Shown: in pieces, positions 54,238 through 63,248 of the stretch
How positions within the stretch are numbered: position 1 is the first letter of the stretch
Layout: each line of letters begins with the position of its first letter
Origin: an uncultured bacterium
GTDB lineage: Bacteria > Cyanobacteriota > Vampirovibrionia > Gastranaerophilales > Gastranaerophilaceae
Reading direction: 5' to 3'
Assembly: GCA_950022695.1 (NCBI GenBank)
Contig: CATLLN010000001.1
Span: forward strand, 450,539 to 514,538
Length of the DNA stretch: 64,000 bases
The notes under the pieces: model-generated
Told to the model about the DNA's origin: nothing
Database searches by the model: none
Seen by the model: the letters and a program-made list of their open reading frames with translations, nothing else
Made by a program: the position numbers and the translations under genes

Positions 54238-54473
54238 GTGGAACACTTTCAAACGGGTTAACATTACTCGGTATGGGCATGGGATTTGTACTATGCTTTT
54301 TGACAATCTTAATTTTTGCAATGTTTATTTTGAAAAACGTTGTTCAATATTTGAACAAGTTATTTCCTGAAGCTGTTGAAGAAGTTAAAACAGCAGCGAA
54401 AAAAACAGCTGCAAATGTAGATGAAGCAATTGCTGTTGCGATCGCTGCTATTATGGCAAAAAGAGGAAATTAA
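54234..54473 (+). CDS. Oxaloacetate decarboxylase gamma subunit (OadG-like)
   Basis: A 79-residue membrane protein: one N-terminal helix (LTLLGMGMGFVLCFLTILIF) and an Ala/Lys-rich tail, as in the gamma subunits of sodium-pumping decarboxylases. It starts inside the birA stop codon (ATGA) and precedes oadA by 30 bp. Confidence 0.85.
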   Translation: MSGTLSNGLTLLGMGMGFVLCFLTILIFAMFILKNVVQYLNKLFPEAVEEVKTAAKKTAANVDEAIAVAIAAIMAKRGN

Positions 54474-54503
54474 TTTTAGTTTAATAAACGAAAGGAAAAT
54501 AAA

Positions 54504-56294
54504 ATGGGAAAAAAACTTATTAAAGTTATGGACACATCTTTTAGAGATGGTTTCCAATCAGTTTACGGGGCAAGAGTCTTTGTTGATGACTTCCTACCTG
54601 CTTTAAAATCAGCAGTAGATGCCGGTATCAGACATTTTGAAGTTGCAGGCGGTGCAAGATTTCAATCACCGATTTTTTACTGTAACGAAAACGCTTTTGA
54701 AACAATGGATAAAATCAGAGCAGCAGTTGGTCCTGATATCAATTTACAATCTTTAGCACGTGGTGTTAACGTTGTTGGTTTGGATTCTCAACCTCGTGAT
54801 GTTATTGATTTACACGCTAAAATGTTTGCGAAACACGGTGTAACTACTATCAGAAACTTTGATGCTTTAAACGATGTTAATAACTTGTTATATTCAAGCC
54901 AATGTATTAAAAAACACGGTTTGAAACACGAAGTTACAATTACAATGATGGAATTACCTATTGGTTGTACTGGTGCTCATGATGTTGATTTCTATGAAAG
55001 AGTACTTAGATCAATCTTAGATGCAGGTATTGAATTTGATTCTCTTGCATTTAAAGATGCTTCAGGTACATCTTCACCTAGAAAAGTATTTGAAACAATT
55101 AAAAGAACTCGTGAAATTCTTGGTGCTGATGCTGATATCAGATTCCACTCTCACGAAACCGCAGGTACCGGTTTATCAGCTTACTTAGCAGCATTAGAAG
55201 GCGGAGCTAATTGTATCGACTTATCTATGAAACCTGTTTCAGGCGGAACAGCTCAACCTGATATCGTTTCAATGTGGCACGCTTTAAAAGGTACAGAATA
55301 CGATTTGGGTATTGATGTTGAAAAAATTCTTCAAACAGAAGAAATCTTCAAAGAATGTATGAAAGATTACTTCTTACCGCCTGAAGCTCTTGCAGTTAAT
55401 CCTATGATTATTCAATCACCACTTCCTGGTGGCGCTTTGACTGCTAACACTCAAATGTTACGTGATAACAACTTAATGGATAAATATCCTCAAGTTGTTG
55501 CAGCGATGAAAGAAGTTGTAGAAAAAGGCGGTTTCGGAACATCAGTAACTCCTGTTTCACAATTCTATTTCCAACAAGCATTTAACAATGTAATGTTCGG
55601 TTCTTGGAAGAAAATTGCTGAAGGGTACGGAAAAATGGTACTTGGATATTTTGGAAAAACTCCTTGTGCTCCAGATCCTGAAGTTGTTAAAATTGCGCAA
55701 GAACAATTAGGTTTACAGCCTACAACAGAAACTGTTGTTGATATTAACGATAAAGACGAAACAAAAGGGCTTAAAGCAGCTCAAAAACGTCTTGAAGATG
55801 CAGGTCTTGAAGTTAATGATGAATACTTATTTATCTCAGCTGCTTGTAAAGAAAAAGGTATCTTGTTCTTACAAGGTAAAGGTACAATCGGTGTTCGTAA
55901 AAACGAAGTTAAATCAGAAACTCCATCATCTTGTGAACCGGCTGGAAACGGTTACACTGTAACAATCAACGGTAAAAAATATGCAGTTGCATTAGAAGGT
56001 GGAAAAGCTACTGTTAACGGTAAATTATTCGACTTCAGCGTTAAAGAAGGTATTGAAGCAAAAGCTGCTGATGCCGGTGAAGGAACTCCTGTTAAGGCTG
56101 CTTTACCTGGTAACGTATTAAAAGTATTGGTTACAGAAGGTGATTCAATTGCAGAAGGCGATGTAATTGCAGTTGTTGAAGCTATGAAAATGGAAACAGA
56201 AATTAAATCACCGGTATCAGGTACTGTAAAATCTGTTGAAATCGAAGTCGGTAATAAAGTTCAAACAGGTCAAGTATTGGTAACTGTAGGTTAG
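54504..56294 (+). CDS. oadA: Oxaloacetate decarboxylase alpha subunit, biotinylated
   Basis: A 596-residue carboxyltransferase. The TIM-barrel domain starts [19 protein letters not shown] and includes the metal ligands and [12 protein letters not shown]; the PYC_OADA domain follows; the C-terminal biotinyl domain carries Lys562 in VVEAMKMET after an Ala/Gly linker. It transfers CO2 from oxaloacetate to biotin. Gene context with gamma, beta and birA supports a sodium-pumping decarboxylase over pyruvate carboxylase subunit B or a methylmalonyl-CoA enzyme, though the acid is not certain. The codon use suggests high expression. Confidence 0.93.
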   Translation: MGKKLIKVMDTSFRDGFQSVYGARVFVDDFLPALKSAVDAGIRHFEVAGGARFQSPIFYCNENAFETMDKIRAAVGPDINLQSLARGVNVVGLDSQPRDVIDLHAKMFAKHGVTTIRNFDALNDVNNLLYSSQCIKKHGLKHEVTITMMELPIGCTGAHDVDFYERVLRSILDAGIEFDSLAFKDASGTSSPRKVFETIKRTREILGADADIRFHSHETAGTGLSAYLAALEGGANCIDLSMKPVSGGTAQPDIVSMWHALKGTEYDLGIDVEKILQTEEIFKECMKDYFLPPEALAVNPMIIQSPLPGGALTANTQMLRDNNLMDKYPQVVAAMKEVVEKGGFGTSVTPVSQFYFQQAFNNVMFGSWKKIAEGYGKMVLGYFGKTPCAPDPEVVKIAQEQLGLQPTTETVVDINDKDETKGLKAAQKRLEDAGLEVNDEYLFISAACKEKGILFLQGKGTIGVRKNEVKSETPSSCEPAGNGYTVTINGKKYAVALEGGKATVNGKLFDFSVKEGIEAKAADAGEGTPVKAALPGNVLKVLVTEGDSIAEGDVIAVVEAMKMETEIKSPVSGTVKSVEIEVGNKVQTGQVLVTVG

Positions 56295-56304
56295 GAGGTC
56301 GCAG

Positions 56305-57510
56305 ATGATATTATCAGAAGGTTTATTAGAACTGTGGCACTCTACAGGGATTTATAATATGATTGAAAAAGCTGATCCTGCTATTACAAGCGGTTTGGAA
56401 CAGTTTTTACATCAATTCGGACATCCGATAATGCTTATTATCTGTTTGTTCTTATTATGGTTAGGTATTAAAAAACAATATGAACCGTTACTTTTAGTAC
56501 CTATCGCATTTGGCGGCTTGTTATCAAATATTCCGATGGCAGGTATTGCTGAACCTACAGGATTCTTGGGAATTATTTATGAAGCAGGTATTCATAAAGG
56601 CTTGTTCCCGTTGATTATCTTTATGGGTGTTGGGGCGATGACTGACTTTGGTCCGTTGATTGCAAACCCTAAAACTGCACTTTTAGGTGGTGCGGCTCAA
56701 TTCGGTATTTTTGGTGCTTTACTTTTAGCTCTTTGCTGTTTTGGCTTTACACTTCCTCAATCAGGTGCAATCGGTATCATCGGCGGAGCTGATGGCCCTA
56801 CTTCAATCTATGTAACTTCAAAACTTGCTCCTGAACTTTTAGGTGCAATTGCAGTTGCTGCATACTCATATATGGCGTTAGTTCCTGTTATTCAACCGCC
56901 TATTATGAAATTATTAACTAACGATAAAGAACGTCAAATCCAAATGGAACAACTTCGTTCAGTTTCAAAAAGAGAAAAAATCATTTTCCCTCTTGTAGTA
57001 TTAGGGTTATGTATAATTTTCTTACCTGATGCTTGTCCGTTAGTTGGTGCGTTGACATTCGGTAATCTTTGTAAAGAATGTGGTGTTGTTGACAGATTAT
57101 CTGATACAATGCAAAACGCTTTGATTAACATCGTTACTATTTTCTTAGGATTATCAGTTGGTTCAAAATTATCAGCTGAACAATTCTTAACAGTACAAAC
57201 ATTATTCATCTTGTTGTTGGGTATTATAGCATTCAGCTTTGCTACAGCAGCAGGTGTTGTTATGGCAAAACTTATGAATTTATGTATTATTATTAGTGCA
57301 AAAATTCAAGGTAAAGAACCAAAACTTATCAATCCGTTAATCGGATCTGCTGGTGTATCCGCTGTACCGATGGCGGCTCGTGTATCAAATAAAGTAGGTT
57401 TAGAATATAATTCTCAAAACTATCTTTTAATGCACGCTATGGGACCAAACGTTGCAGGTGTAATCGGTTCAGCTGTTGCTGCAGGTGTATTGCTTGCATT
57501 ATGCCACTAG
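56305..57510 (+). CDS. oadB: Oxaloacetate decarboxylase beta subunit, sodium pump
   Basis: A 401-residue membrane protein of the OadB/MmdB/GcdB family that decarboxylates carboxybiotin and exports sodium ions. It has about nine helices, the [17 protein letters not shown] region, [16 protein letters not shown] with the functional Asp, and the C-terminal [19 protein letters not shown]. It has a GGAGG ribosome site 10 bp after oadA and a terminator directly after. Confidence 0.96.
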   Translation: MILSEGLLELWHSTGIYNMIEKADPAITSGLEQFLHQFGHPIMLIICLFLLWLGIKKQYEPLLLVPIAFGGLLSNIPMAGIAEPTGFLGIIYEAGIHKGLFPLIIFMGVGAMTDFGPLIANPKTALLGGAAQFGIFGALLLALCCFGFTLPQSGAIGIIGGADGPTSIYVTSKLAPELLGAIAVAAYSYMALVPVIQPPIMKLLTNDKERQIQMEQLRSVSKREKIIFPLVVLGLCIIFLPDACPLVGALTFGNLCKECGVVDRLSDTMQNALINIVTIFLGLSVGSKLSAEQFLTVQTLFILLLGIIAFSFATAAGVVMAKLMNLCIIISAKIQGKEPKLINPLIGSAGVSAVPMAARVSNKVGLEYNSQNYLLMHAMGPNVAGVIGSAVAAGVLLALCH

Positions 57511-57530
57511 AGTTATTTGCCAAAAGGTAT

Positions 57531-57562
57531 AAAAAAGCTCCTTTTATAAGGAGCTTTTTTTT
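57531..57562. terminator. Bidirectional intrinsic terminator
   Basis: The stem AAAAGCTCCTT / AAGGAGCTTTT, with A and T runs, separates oadB and a convergent small gene. A near-identical stem occurs at 60541-60569. Confidence 0.88.
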
Positions 57563-57566
57563 ATTG

Positions 57567-58001
57567 TTAATTTTCATATTTTTCTAAACCTAAATCCTTT
57601 AAACTAAATGGTTCTATATCTATATTATTTTTACCAATGTTTTCGATTTCTTGTTTTATAGTGCTTTGTAATAATTTGTTGAATTTAATTTCATCTTCAG
57701 GTAAAAATGTTCTGTCAAATTCATCACATGTTTTCCCGATTCTATCAGCGGCAAGTGCCAAATCAGGGTGCTGTTTTCTTATCCCGATTCTCAGGTTACG
57801 TAAAGCTTCTGCAACTTCACCTGAATAAAGCTCCAATGGTTTAATATTTCCTAAATTTTCCAGTAATTTTAATTGTCTTGGATTTGCAATTTTGCCCTCG
57901 TCGAAAAATCTTCCGGAAGCTGCTTCAAGAGCTGTTTTGACAGGAACTTTTATACCAAAATAAGGGTTGTTTCTGTATGCATAATTATTACGTATTTCCA
58001 T
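57567..58001 (-). CDS. Unknown 144-aa soluble protein with N-terminal NPYFG motif
   Basis: After MEIRNNYAYRNNPYFGIKVP, a short Asn-rich head ending in YFG, comes a helical domain (ALEAASGRFFDEGKI, ALRNLRIGIRKQHPDLALAA). Not recognised. No signal peptide. Good AAAGGAG ribosome site. It is divergent to the PurN-like gene. Confidence 0.7.
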   Translation of the reverse strand: MEIRNNYAYRNNPYFGIKVPVKTALEAASGRFFDEGKIANPRQLKLLENLGNIKPLELYSGEVAEALRNLRIGIRKQHPDLALAADRIGKTCDEFDRTFLPEDEIKFNKLLQSTIKQEIENIGKNNIDIEPFSLKDLGLEKYEN

Positions 58002-58095
58002 AGATTCTCCTTTAATACATTGATTTTAAAACTTCTGAATATATTTTTTGATATTTTTGTAATAAAATTTAATAAAAACAACGGAGAATCGGATA

Positions 58096-58599
58096 ATGAC
58101 TAAAAAACTTGCGATTGTGGATTCTGATAATAAAGAAATTATTTTAGCCATCAAAAATTATTTTGAAAGTAAAGATGTTGAAATTCAGCTCGTTACTCAA
58201 CTCGATGGAAAATTTGATTTAGTAGTCTTAACAGGTTTTGAAACAGAGTTTAATATAAAAAACGAATCAAAAGTTTTAAATATTTATCCCTCAATTCTTC
58301 CGGCATTTAAAGATTGTAACCCTATTAAAGAGGCATTTTTGTCTGGTGTAAAAGTAAGCGGGGTAAGTGTGCATCAAGTTTTACCTGATAATTTTTACGA
58401 CAGAATTTTAGCTCAATATCCTGTTTTGATTGGTAATACAACACATATTGATGAATTTACAAAGGAGTTATTTGCAGTTAGTAATAAACTCTATCCTGTT
58501 GTTATTGATGCAGTACTAAATGACAAAGTTTTTGATTTTAGTGATCTTTTTAAATCTTCTTGCAGTGGAAATTGTGGCGGCTGTAATGGATGTCATTAG
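58096..58599 (+). CDS. Degenerate PurN/formyltransferase-like protein with a Cys-rich tail
   Basis: A 167-residue protein related to phosphoribosylglycinamide formyltransferase: LNIYPSILPAFKDCNPIKEA, VKVSGVSVHQV and the ILAQYPV segment follow the PurN order. Compared with E. coli PurN, the Asn of the catalytic triad is kept, but the His (NIHPS) is Tyr and the Asp of the LDGG segment is Phe, so formyl transfer is unlikely. The N-terminal half is shortened. The tail CSGNCGGCNGCH could bind a metal or cluster. It has a GGAG ribosome site. Confidence 0.75.
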   Translation: MTKKLAIVDSDNKEIILAIKNYFESKDVEIQLVTQLDGKFDLVVLTGFETEFNIKNESKVLNIYPSILPAFKDCNPIKEAFLSGVKVSGVSVHQVLPDNFYDRILAQYPVLIGNTTHIDEFTKELFAVSNKLYPVVIDAVLNDKVFDFSDLFKSSCSGNCGGCNGCH

Positions 58600-58769
58600 T
58601 CTTTTGGAATGATGATATTTAATTTGTCTATAACTCCATTGAAAAAAGATTTATTGTTTTTTTTCTCAGGTTTTATAGTTTGAATTTCCGGGGTGTTTGT
58701 TGCGGAATTATTTGATTTTGTACGGGCGGAGTATATTGATTTAATTTCTTTTATTACTGTTTCGTTCAT
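58596..58769 (-). CDS. Possible small protein (57 aa)
   Basis: An open frame starting MNETVIKEIKSIYSARTK and ending KLNIIIPKD, with a polar Ser/Asn/Lys-rich middle. An AGAGG lies 11 bases before the ATG. It follows ilvB by 53 bp on the same strand and its stop overlaps the end of the convergent PurN-like gene by 4 bp. Coding is plausible but not certain. Confidence 0.45.
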   Translation of the reverse strand: MNETVIKEIKSIYSARTKSNNSATNTPEIQTIKPEKKNNKSFFNGVIDKLNIIIPKD

Positions 58770-58822
58770 TATTGTTCAAGCCTCTTAATTCTCTTATACA
58801 AGGGGGTTATGACTGTTTATTT

Positions 58823-60454
58823 TTATAAAACTTCCATTGGTTCTACGGTGAAATCTATTAAGAATGTTTCATCAGTAGAAAATGCTTTTTCTAGAGCCGG
58901 GATAATTTCATTTACATTTGTTACTCTAAGAGCTTTTATATTATAGCTTTCGGCAAGTTTAATAAAATCCGGATTAGATATTTTTGTTTCAGAGTATCTG
59001 CTGTCACAGAGTTTTTCTTGTAATTGTCTAACCATACCTAAATATCCGTTATTTAAAATCATAATTTTAATATTTAAATTATAATTAGCGCATGTCGCAA
59101 GTTCAGGCAGACTCATTTGGAAAGAGCCATCACCTGTTATACAAACAACTTCTTTATCAGGTGAAGCAATAGCTGCTCCTATAGCTGCCGGAAATCCAAA
59201 TCCCATAGTTCCGGAACCGCCAGAAACAAATATTCTTCTATCTTTATTAAATTTAAGGTTTTGTACTGCCCATAATTGATGTTGTCCGACTTCTGATGTA
59301 AAAGTCAGATTTTTATTTTTGGTAAATTCTTCAATTGTTCTTATAACTTCAAATGAGTGCATAAGGTTTGTTTTACGTTCACGAATTACGTTGTGAGATT
59401 TAAAGATTTGTGCTGAATCTGCCCATTTTGAGAAATTCATTGAAGTATTTTTTGCCAATTCATTTAGCTCTTTTAAAAATTGTTTGATATCAGCTATTAC
59501 GAAATCCGAAGCTTTAATAAAGTTTGAAATTTCATTTTTATTTAAGTCTACTTGAATAAATTTTTCAGACAGGTCTATATCTTTAAACATACAGGTTATT
59601 CTGTCGTTAAATCTTGCACCGAGTGAAATAATTAAATCAGCTTCTTTAATTATTTCGTTTGCGGCTTTATCACCAAAAATTCCAATCATACCTATATAAT
59701 TGACATCTTGCTGAGGGTAAGTTCCCAGTCCCATCATAGTATCAACAACAGGGATATTAAATCTTTTTGCGAAATTATATAATTCATCTTCGGCTTTAGA
59801 ATGTTGAACTCCACCACCGGTTACAATTACTGGTTTTTGAGAATTTTGAATTCTTTCTAATATTTTTGTCATTGGACTCTCAAAAAACGAAAATTCTGAT
59901 TTTTTTGAATTTATTTGTTCAAATTGAGCTTCTTGAGTGAAAATGTCTTTTACCAAATCAATAACAACAGGACCTTTTTTACCTTCCATAGCTGTGTTTA
60001 TGGCATCTGTAAGTACAGATTGAATTTGTGATGCTGATGTGATTTGAAAAACCTTTTTGGTACAGGATTTTGTAATATCACATATATTAGCTTCTTGAAA
60101 TGCATTTTTACCAAGAAGATTTTTAAATACCTGACCGGTCAGAATAACAAGCGGAAAGCCATCAAGATAAGCGTTAACTATTCCTGATACAGTGTTTGTT
60201 GCACCCGGCCCTGAAGTGACTAGTACAACTCCGCATTTGTCGCTTTCACGAGCATAGCCTTCTGCTGCATGTACTGCAGCCTGCTCGTGTCTGGTTAAAA
60301 TATGTTTAATGTCAGTTTGGTTATATAGTTCATTATAAATATCTAATACAACACCGCCGGGATAGCCGAAAATAGTATCAACACCTAAAGATTTAAGTGT
60401 TTCAAACAATATTTTTGAACCTTTCATTGTTTTTGTATTTTCTTTAATTAGCAT
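58823..60454 (-). CDS. ilvB: Acetolactate synthase, catalytic (large) subunit
   Basis: A 543-residue thiamine-diphosphate enzyme that joins two pyruvates to acetolactate for valine/leucine (and, with 2-ketobutyrate, isoleucine) synthesis. It shows FGYPGGVVLDIYN, the catalytic Glu in RHEQAAVHAAEGYAR, and the ThDP/Mg motif GDGSFQMSLPELAT with NN 25 residues on. The start at 60454 is supported by AAGGG upstream and by homology; a start at 60427 is possible. No regulatory ilvN gene is adjacent. Confidence 0.92.
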   Translation of the reverse strand: MLIKENTKTMKGSKILFETLKSLGVDTIFGYPGGVVLDIYNELYNQTDIKHILTRHEQAAVHAAEGYARESDKCGVVLVTSGPGATNTVSGIVNAYLDGFPLVILTGQVFKNLLGKNAFQEANICDITKSCTKKVFQITSASQIQSVLTDAINTAMEGKKGPVVIDLVKDIFTQEAQFEQINSKKSEFSFFESPMTKILERIQNSQKPVIVTGGGVQHSKAEDELYNFAKRFNIPVVDTMMGLGTYPQQDVNYIGMIGIFGDKAANEIIKEADLIISLGARFNDRITCMFKDIDLSEKFIQVDLNKNEISNFIKASDFVIADIKQFLKELNELAKNTSMNFSKWADSAQIFKSHNVIRERKTNLMHSFEVIRTIEEFTKNKNLTFTSEVGQHQLWAVQNLKFNKDRRIFVSGGSGTMGFGFPAAIGAAIASPDKEVVCITGDGSFQMSLPELATCANYNLNIKIMILNNGYLGMVRQLQEKLCDSRYSETKISNPDFIKLAESYNIKALRVTNVNEIIPALEKAFSTDETFLIDFTVEPMEVL

Positions 60455-60540
60455 GAATAAATGTATCCCTTGTCTGACTTTTATTATAATAACACGGACA
60501 TTTTTTAAGGGCAATTTATAAGACGGATTTTTACAATACT

Positions 60541-60569
60541 AAAAAGCTCCTTATTAAAGGAGCTTTTTA
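60541..60569 (-). terminator. Intrinsic terminator of the rph operon
   Basis: The stem AAAAAGCTCCTT / AAGGAGCTTTTT lies just after the last gene of the minus-strand operon. Confidence 0.85.
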
Positions 60570-60574
60570 TAAAT

Positions 60575-60973
60575 TTATTTACCCATTAATGTATTCCAAG
60601 CATCTTTTTTCTTTTGTATTTCTTTGTTTCTGGCATCTTGTCTTGCTTGAGCATCTTTTTGAGCTTGTTGTTTTTGTTTTTGCCACTCTTTTTTTCTTTG
60701 TTCTGCGGCTTTTTGGTTAGCTTTTTGTCTTGCTTCAGCGTCTTTTCTTGCTTGTTCTTGTTTTTTCTGCCATTCTTGTTTTTGTTTTTCCGCAGCTTTT
60801 TGTCTTTCTTCTTGACGTTTTGCTGCATCTTTTTGAGCTTGTGTCATGTTGTTTTCAGCTTTGTTAATTTTATTTGCCGCATTGTTTAGTGAACTTGATA
60901 ATGAACCTGCCATTGCTGATGAACCAAATGATAATACTGATAATGCCATCAATGAAACTAATAATTTTTTCAT
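60575..60973 (-). CDS. Exported Lys/Gln/Ala-rich coiled-coil protein (132 aa)
   Basis: A signal peptide (KKLLVSLMALSVLSFGSSAMA) is followed by an almost unbroken helix built of imperfect repeats such as AEKQKQEWQKKQEQARKDA and AEQRKKEWQKQKQQAQKDA, ending DAWNTLMGK. Net charge is strongly positive. It should be periplasmic or secreted. Its ATG overlaps the stop of the preceding gene by 4 bp, so both are made together. Function unknown. Confidence 0.8.
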   Translation of the reverse strand: MKKLLVSLMALSVLSFGSSAMAGSLSSSLNNAANKINKAENNMTQAQKDAAKRQEERQKAAEKQKQEWQKKQEQARKDAEARQKANQKAAEQRKKEWQKQKQQAQKDAQARQDARNKEIQKKKDAWNTLMGK

Positions 60974-61308
60974 TTTGTTTCTCCTTTTTGTAGGTCGGAA
61001 GTTAAAGATTTAAGCTTATTTTTCTTAGCTTCTAACCTTTTTTCTAAATACTCTAACTCTTGTTGTTTTTTTGTTCGTTTATAATCTTGTTTTTTAAGAT
61101 TCTTTTTATGTTTTATATACTTTTTAGAACGATTTTTAATTTGTTTTTGTTCATTTTTCTGTTCTGTTGTTTGTTTTGATTTTTCGATACTGCTATCAAG
61201 TTCTATCCCTTGAGTTGATAAAACAGGCTCAGAATCTTTTGCACTGCAATCAGGCATATTAAGCCCTATTCCTAACAAAACTAATAAACACAAAATCATT
61301 TTAAGCAT
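60970..61308 (-). CDS. Exported Lys-rich protein (112 aa)
   Basis: An N-terminal hydrophobic segment (KMILCLLVLLGIGLNMPDCSA) looks like a signal peptide. The mature part is very basic, with a Gln/Lys-rich stretch and a terminal coiled coil (QELEYLEKRLEAKKNKL). It is coupled to the 132-aa coiled-coil gene by a 4-bp overlap, and 21 bp after rph. The two exported basic proteins are probably partners. Confidence 0.75.
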   Translation of the reverse strand: MLKMILCLLVLLGIGLNMPDCSAKDSEPVLSTQGIELDSSIEKSKQTTEQKNEQKQIKNRSKKYIKHKKNLKKQDYKRTKKQQELEYLEKRLEAKKNKLKSLTSDLQKGETK

Positions 61309-61329
61309 AGCAAAAGCATATCTTAAAAA

Positions 61330-62025
61330 CTAGTATTTTGCAATAATTTCGTTAATACCCTTTTTTGCGGTTTCAAAGATTTCAATCATTTGATTAAAGT
61401 CGTACGGTTCGCCTTCTGCGGTTGTTTGAAATTCAATAATTTTACCGCTTTTTGTCAGTACTATATTAGAATCCACCTGAGCGTGAGAATCTTCTTCGTA
61501 GTTAAGATCAAGTCGTACTTCTCCGTCTACTATACCGGCAGAAATCGCCGCAACAGGTTCTATAATCGGACTTTCTTTTAGTGTTCCGTTAGCAAGCAGC
61601 TTTTCAACCGCATCAGCTAAAGCAACGTATCCGCCGCAAATACTTGCTGTTCTTGTACCCCCGTCTGCTTGAATTACATCAGCATCAATTGTTATTGTTA
61701 AATCAGGCATCTTTTCTAAATCAACACAGGCTCTTAAACTTCTGCCGATTAGTCTTTGGATTTCCTGAGTTCTTCCGGAGATTTTTGTTCTTTCTCTCTG
61801 GCATCTTGTTGAAGTTGATGACGGAAGTAGTGAGTATTCTGCAGTAAGCCATCCGCGCGGGTCATCTTTTGCCATCCATTTTGGTTTCCCCGTTTCAACA
61901 GAGGCTGTTGTGATAACTTTTGTATCGCCAAATTCTACAAGTACTGAACCTAAAGCATGTTTTGTATAGTTTTTGCTAAATTTAATTTCACGTGTTTCAT
62001 TGTTTGTTCTGTTTTCTAATCTCAT
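61330..62025 (-). CDS. rph: Ribonuclease PH
   Basis: A 231-residue phosphorolytic 3'-5' exoribonuclease that trims tRNA 3' ends. It has NETREIKFSKNYTKHALGSV, SGRTQEIQRLIGRSLRACVD, IDADVIQADGGTRTASICG and the C-terminal VEFQTTAEGEPY-like segment. Full length is about 240 in most relatives. It is in one unit with the zinc-ribbon and membrane proteins upstream. Confidence 0.96.
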   Translation of the reverse strand: MRLENRTNNETREIKFSKNYTKHALGSVLVEFGDTKVITTASVETGKPKWMAKDDPRGWLTAEYSLLPSSTSTRCQRERTKISGRTQEIQRLIGRSLRACVDLEKMPDLTITIDADVIQADGGTRTASICGGYVALADAVEKLLANGTLKESPIIEPVAAISAGIVDGEVRLDLNYEEDSHAQVDSNIVLTKSGKIIEFQTTAEGEPYDFNQMIEIFETAKKGINEIIAKY

Positions 62026-62035
62026 ATATTCTCCT

Positions 62036-62263
62036 TTATTTTAGCTCGTTTGAATAATCCCACATATAAATCTGTCCGCAGTATCTGCAAACCGCGTGCT
62101 GATTCATAAACTGTAAATCCGGTACAAAAACATAACCGTCAACTGTAATTTCAATTTCGCCTTTTTCGTTTGTTTTTTGCGAAAAATTTTTGTCACCCGT
62201 GTAATCGGGAGAAAACATTAGTTCAAATTTATCAATTGATTTACAGTTCTTGCAGATAAACAT
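62036..62263 (-). CDS. Small zinc-ribbon-like protein (75 aa)
   Basis: Two CxxC pairs (C4/C7 in FICKNCKS and C59/C62 in VCRYCGQIY) frame a beta-rich core, a typical zinc ribbon. Function unknown. It lies between the membrane-protein gene (3-bp gap) and rph (10-bp gap). Confidence 0.75.
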   Translation of the reverse strand: MFICKNCKSIDKFELMFSPDYTGDKNFSQKTNEKGEIEITVDGYVFVPDLQFMNQHAVCRYCGQIYMWDYSNELK

Positions 62264-62266
62264 TTG

Positions 62267-63196
62267 TTATTCTTCCTCAAGTTTTTCGCGTTTTGATTTT
62301 CTACCCCTTTTTGTTTGTGATTGGTTATTTTGTTCCAGAAGATTAGCATACCATAATGTCCAGCAAATGCTTCTTATCGGGAGGGTTAGACCTGTTACGA
62401 TAAATGACAGGATTGAAAATAAAATTGTTCTGGATATCATTTCCGGTGTAATTATTGGTTGTTTAAGGTATGTCAGTACTTTATTTGTAAAATCCAGAGG
62501 GATTGTATTTGTAATAAAGTTAAACAGTGTACAGATTTTTTCTGTCAGATTTAAATAGTCTAATACTACGCTTATGCCTTCAGTTATTATATATATTGAA
62601 AAGAAGCCCAAAATTGCCATAAGTAAAAATGTTCTTAGCCAATTTCCTTTAATAAGTTGAAAACTTCGTTTAAAGTATTCAGGTATCTCAAGGTCAGGTT
62701 CAAATGTGAACACTTGATAAACAAGGATAAAATAAATCCAGAGTACAAATGCAGGAATTATAAAAAATATGCTTGAACCTATAGAACTTAAAATCCCTAT
62801 TGATAATAAAAGCAATACATATTGGAAAGTTCTTCGGGTTGCGACTTCGTTATGCGATTGGAAATCGTAAACTTTACCTGTATTTAAAGCACCTTCAGTC
62901 ATTGAGTTTAGAGCAACATAAGCAACCATAAAATCCCAAAATGCTTTTATAAAAATCAAAAGTCCCGGTAAAGCCAAAAGGATTACAAATAACAACGCAC
63001 TTCCAATACTTGCTGCTTTGGCTGTTATTGTATCTGCAAACCCTAAAGATAAGCCAAAAGCTAATGATATACCGATTATCTGTCCGAAAACCGGAAATAA
63101 CATATACATAAAAAATTTATCAATGTTTGAAAAATAAATTTTAATACCTTCAGCTAAAACAAACCATATGCTATTCTTTATTTTTAATTTGGACAT
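62267..63196 (-). CDS. Multi-pass membrane protein of unknown function
   Basis: A 309-residue protein with about six membrane helices (for example MYMLFPVFGQIIGISLAFGL, LLSIGILSSIGSSIFFIIPA) and a highly basic C-terminal tail (KRGRKSKREKLEEE). The layout resembles uncharacterised integral membrane proteins of the DUF4013 kind; this is a weak resemblance. It is the first gene of the rph operon, with a GGAG ribosome site. Confidence 0.75.
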   Translation of the reverse strand: MSKLKIKNSIWFVLAEGIKIYFSNIDKFFMYMLFPVFGQIIGISLAFGLSLGFADTITAKAASIGSALLFVILLALPGLLIFIKAFWDFMVAYVALNSMTEGALNTGKVYDFQSHNEVATRRTFQYVLLLLSIGILSSIGSSIFFIIPAFVLWIYFILVYQVFTFEPDLEIPEYFKRSFQLIKGNWLRTFLLMAILGFFSIYIITEGISVVLDYLNLTEKICTLFNFITNTIPLDFTNKVLTYLKQPIITPEMISRTILFSILSFIVTGLTLPIRSICWTLWYANLLEQNNQSQTKRGRKSKREKLEEE

Positions 63197-63248
63197 AAAC
63201 TCTCCTTTATTGTAGTATAATTTTATTACAAATAGGTTTAGAAAAACA

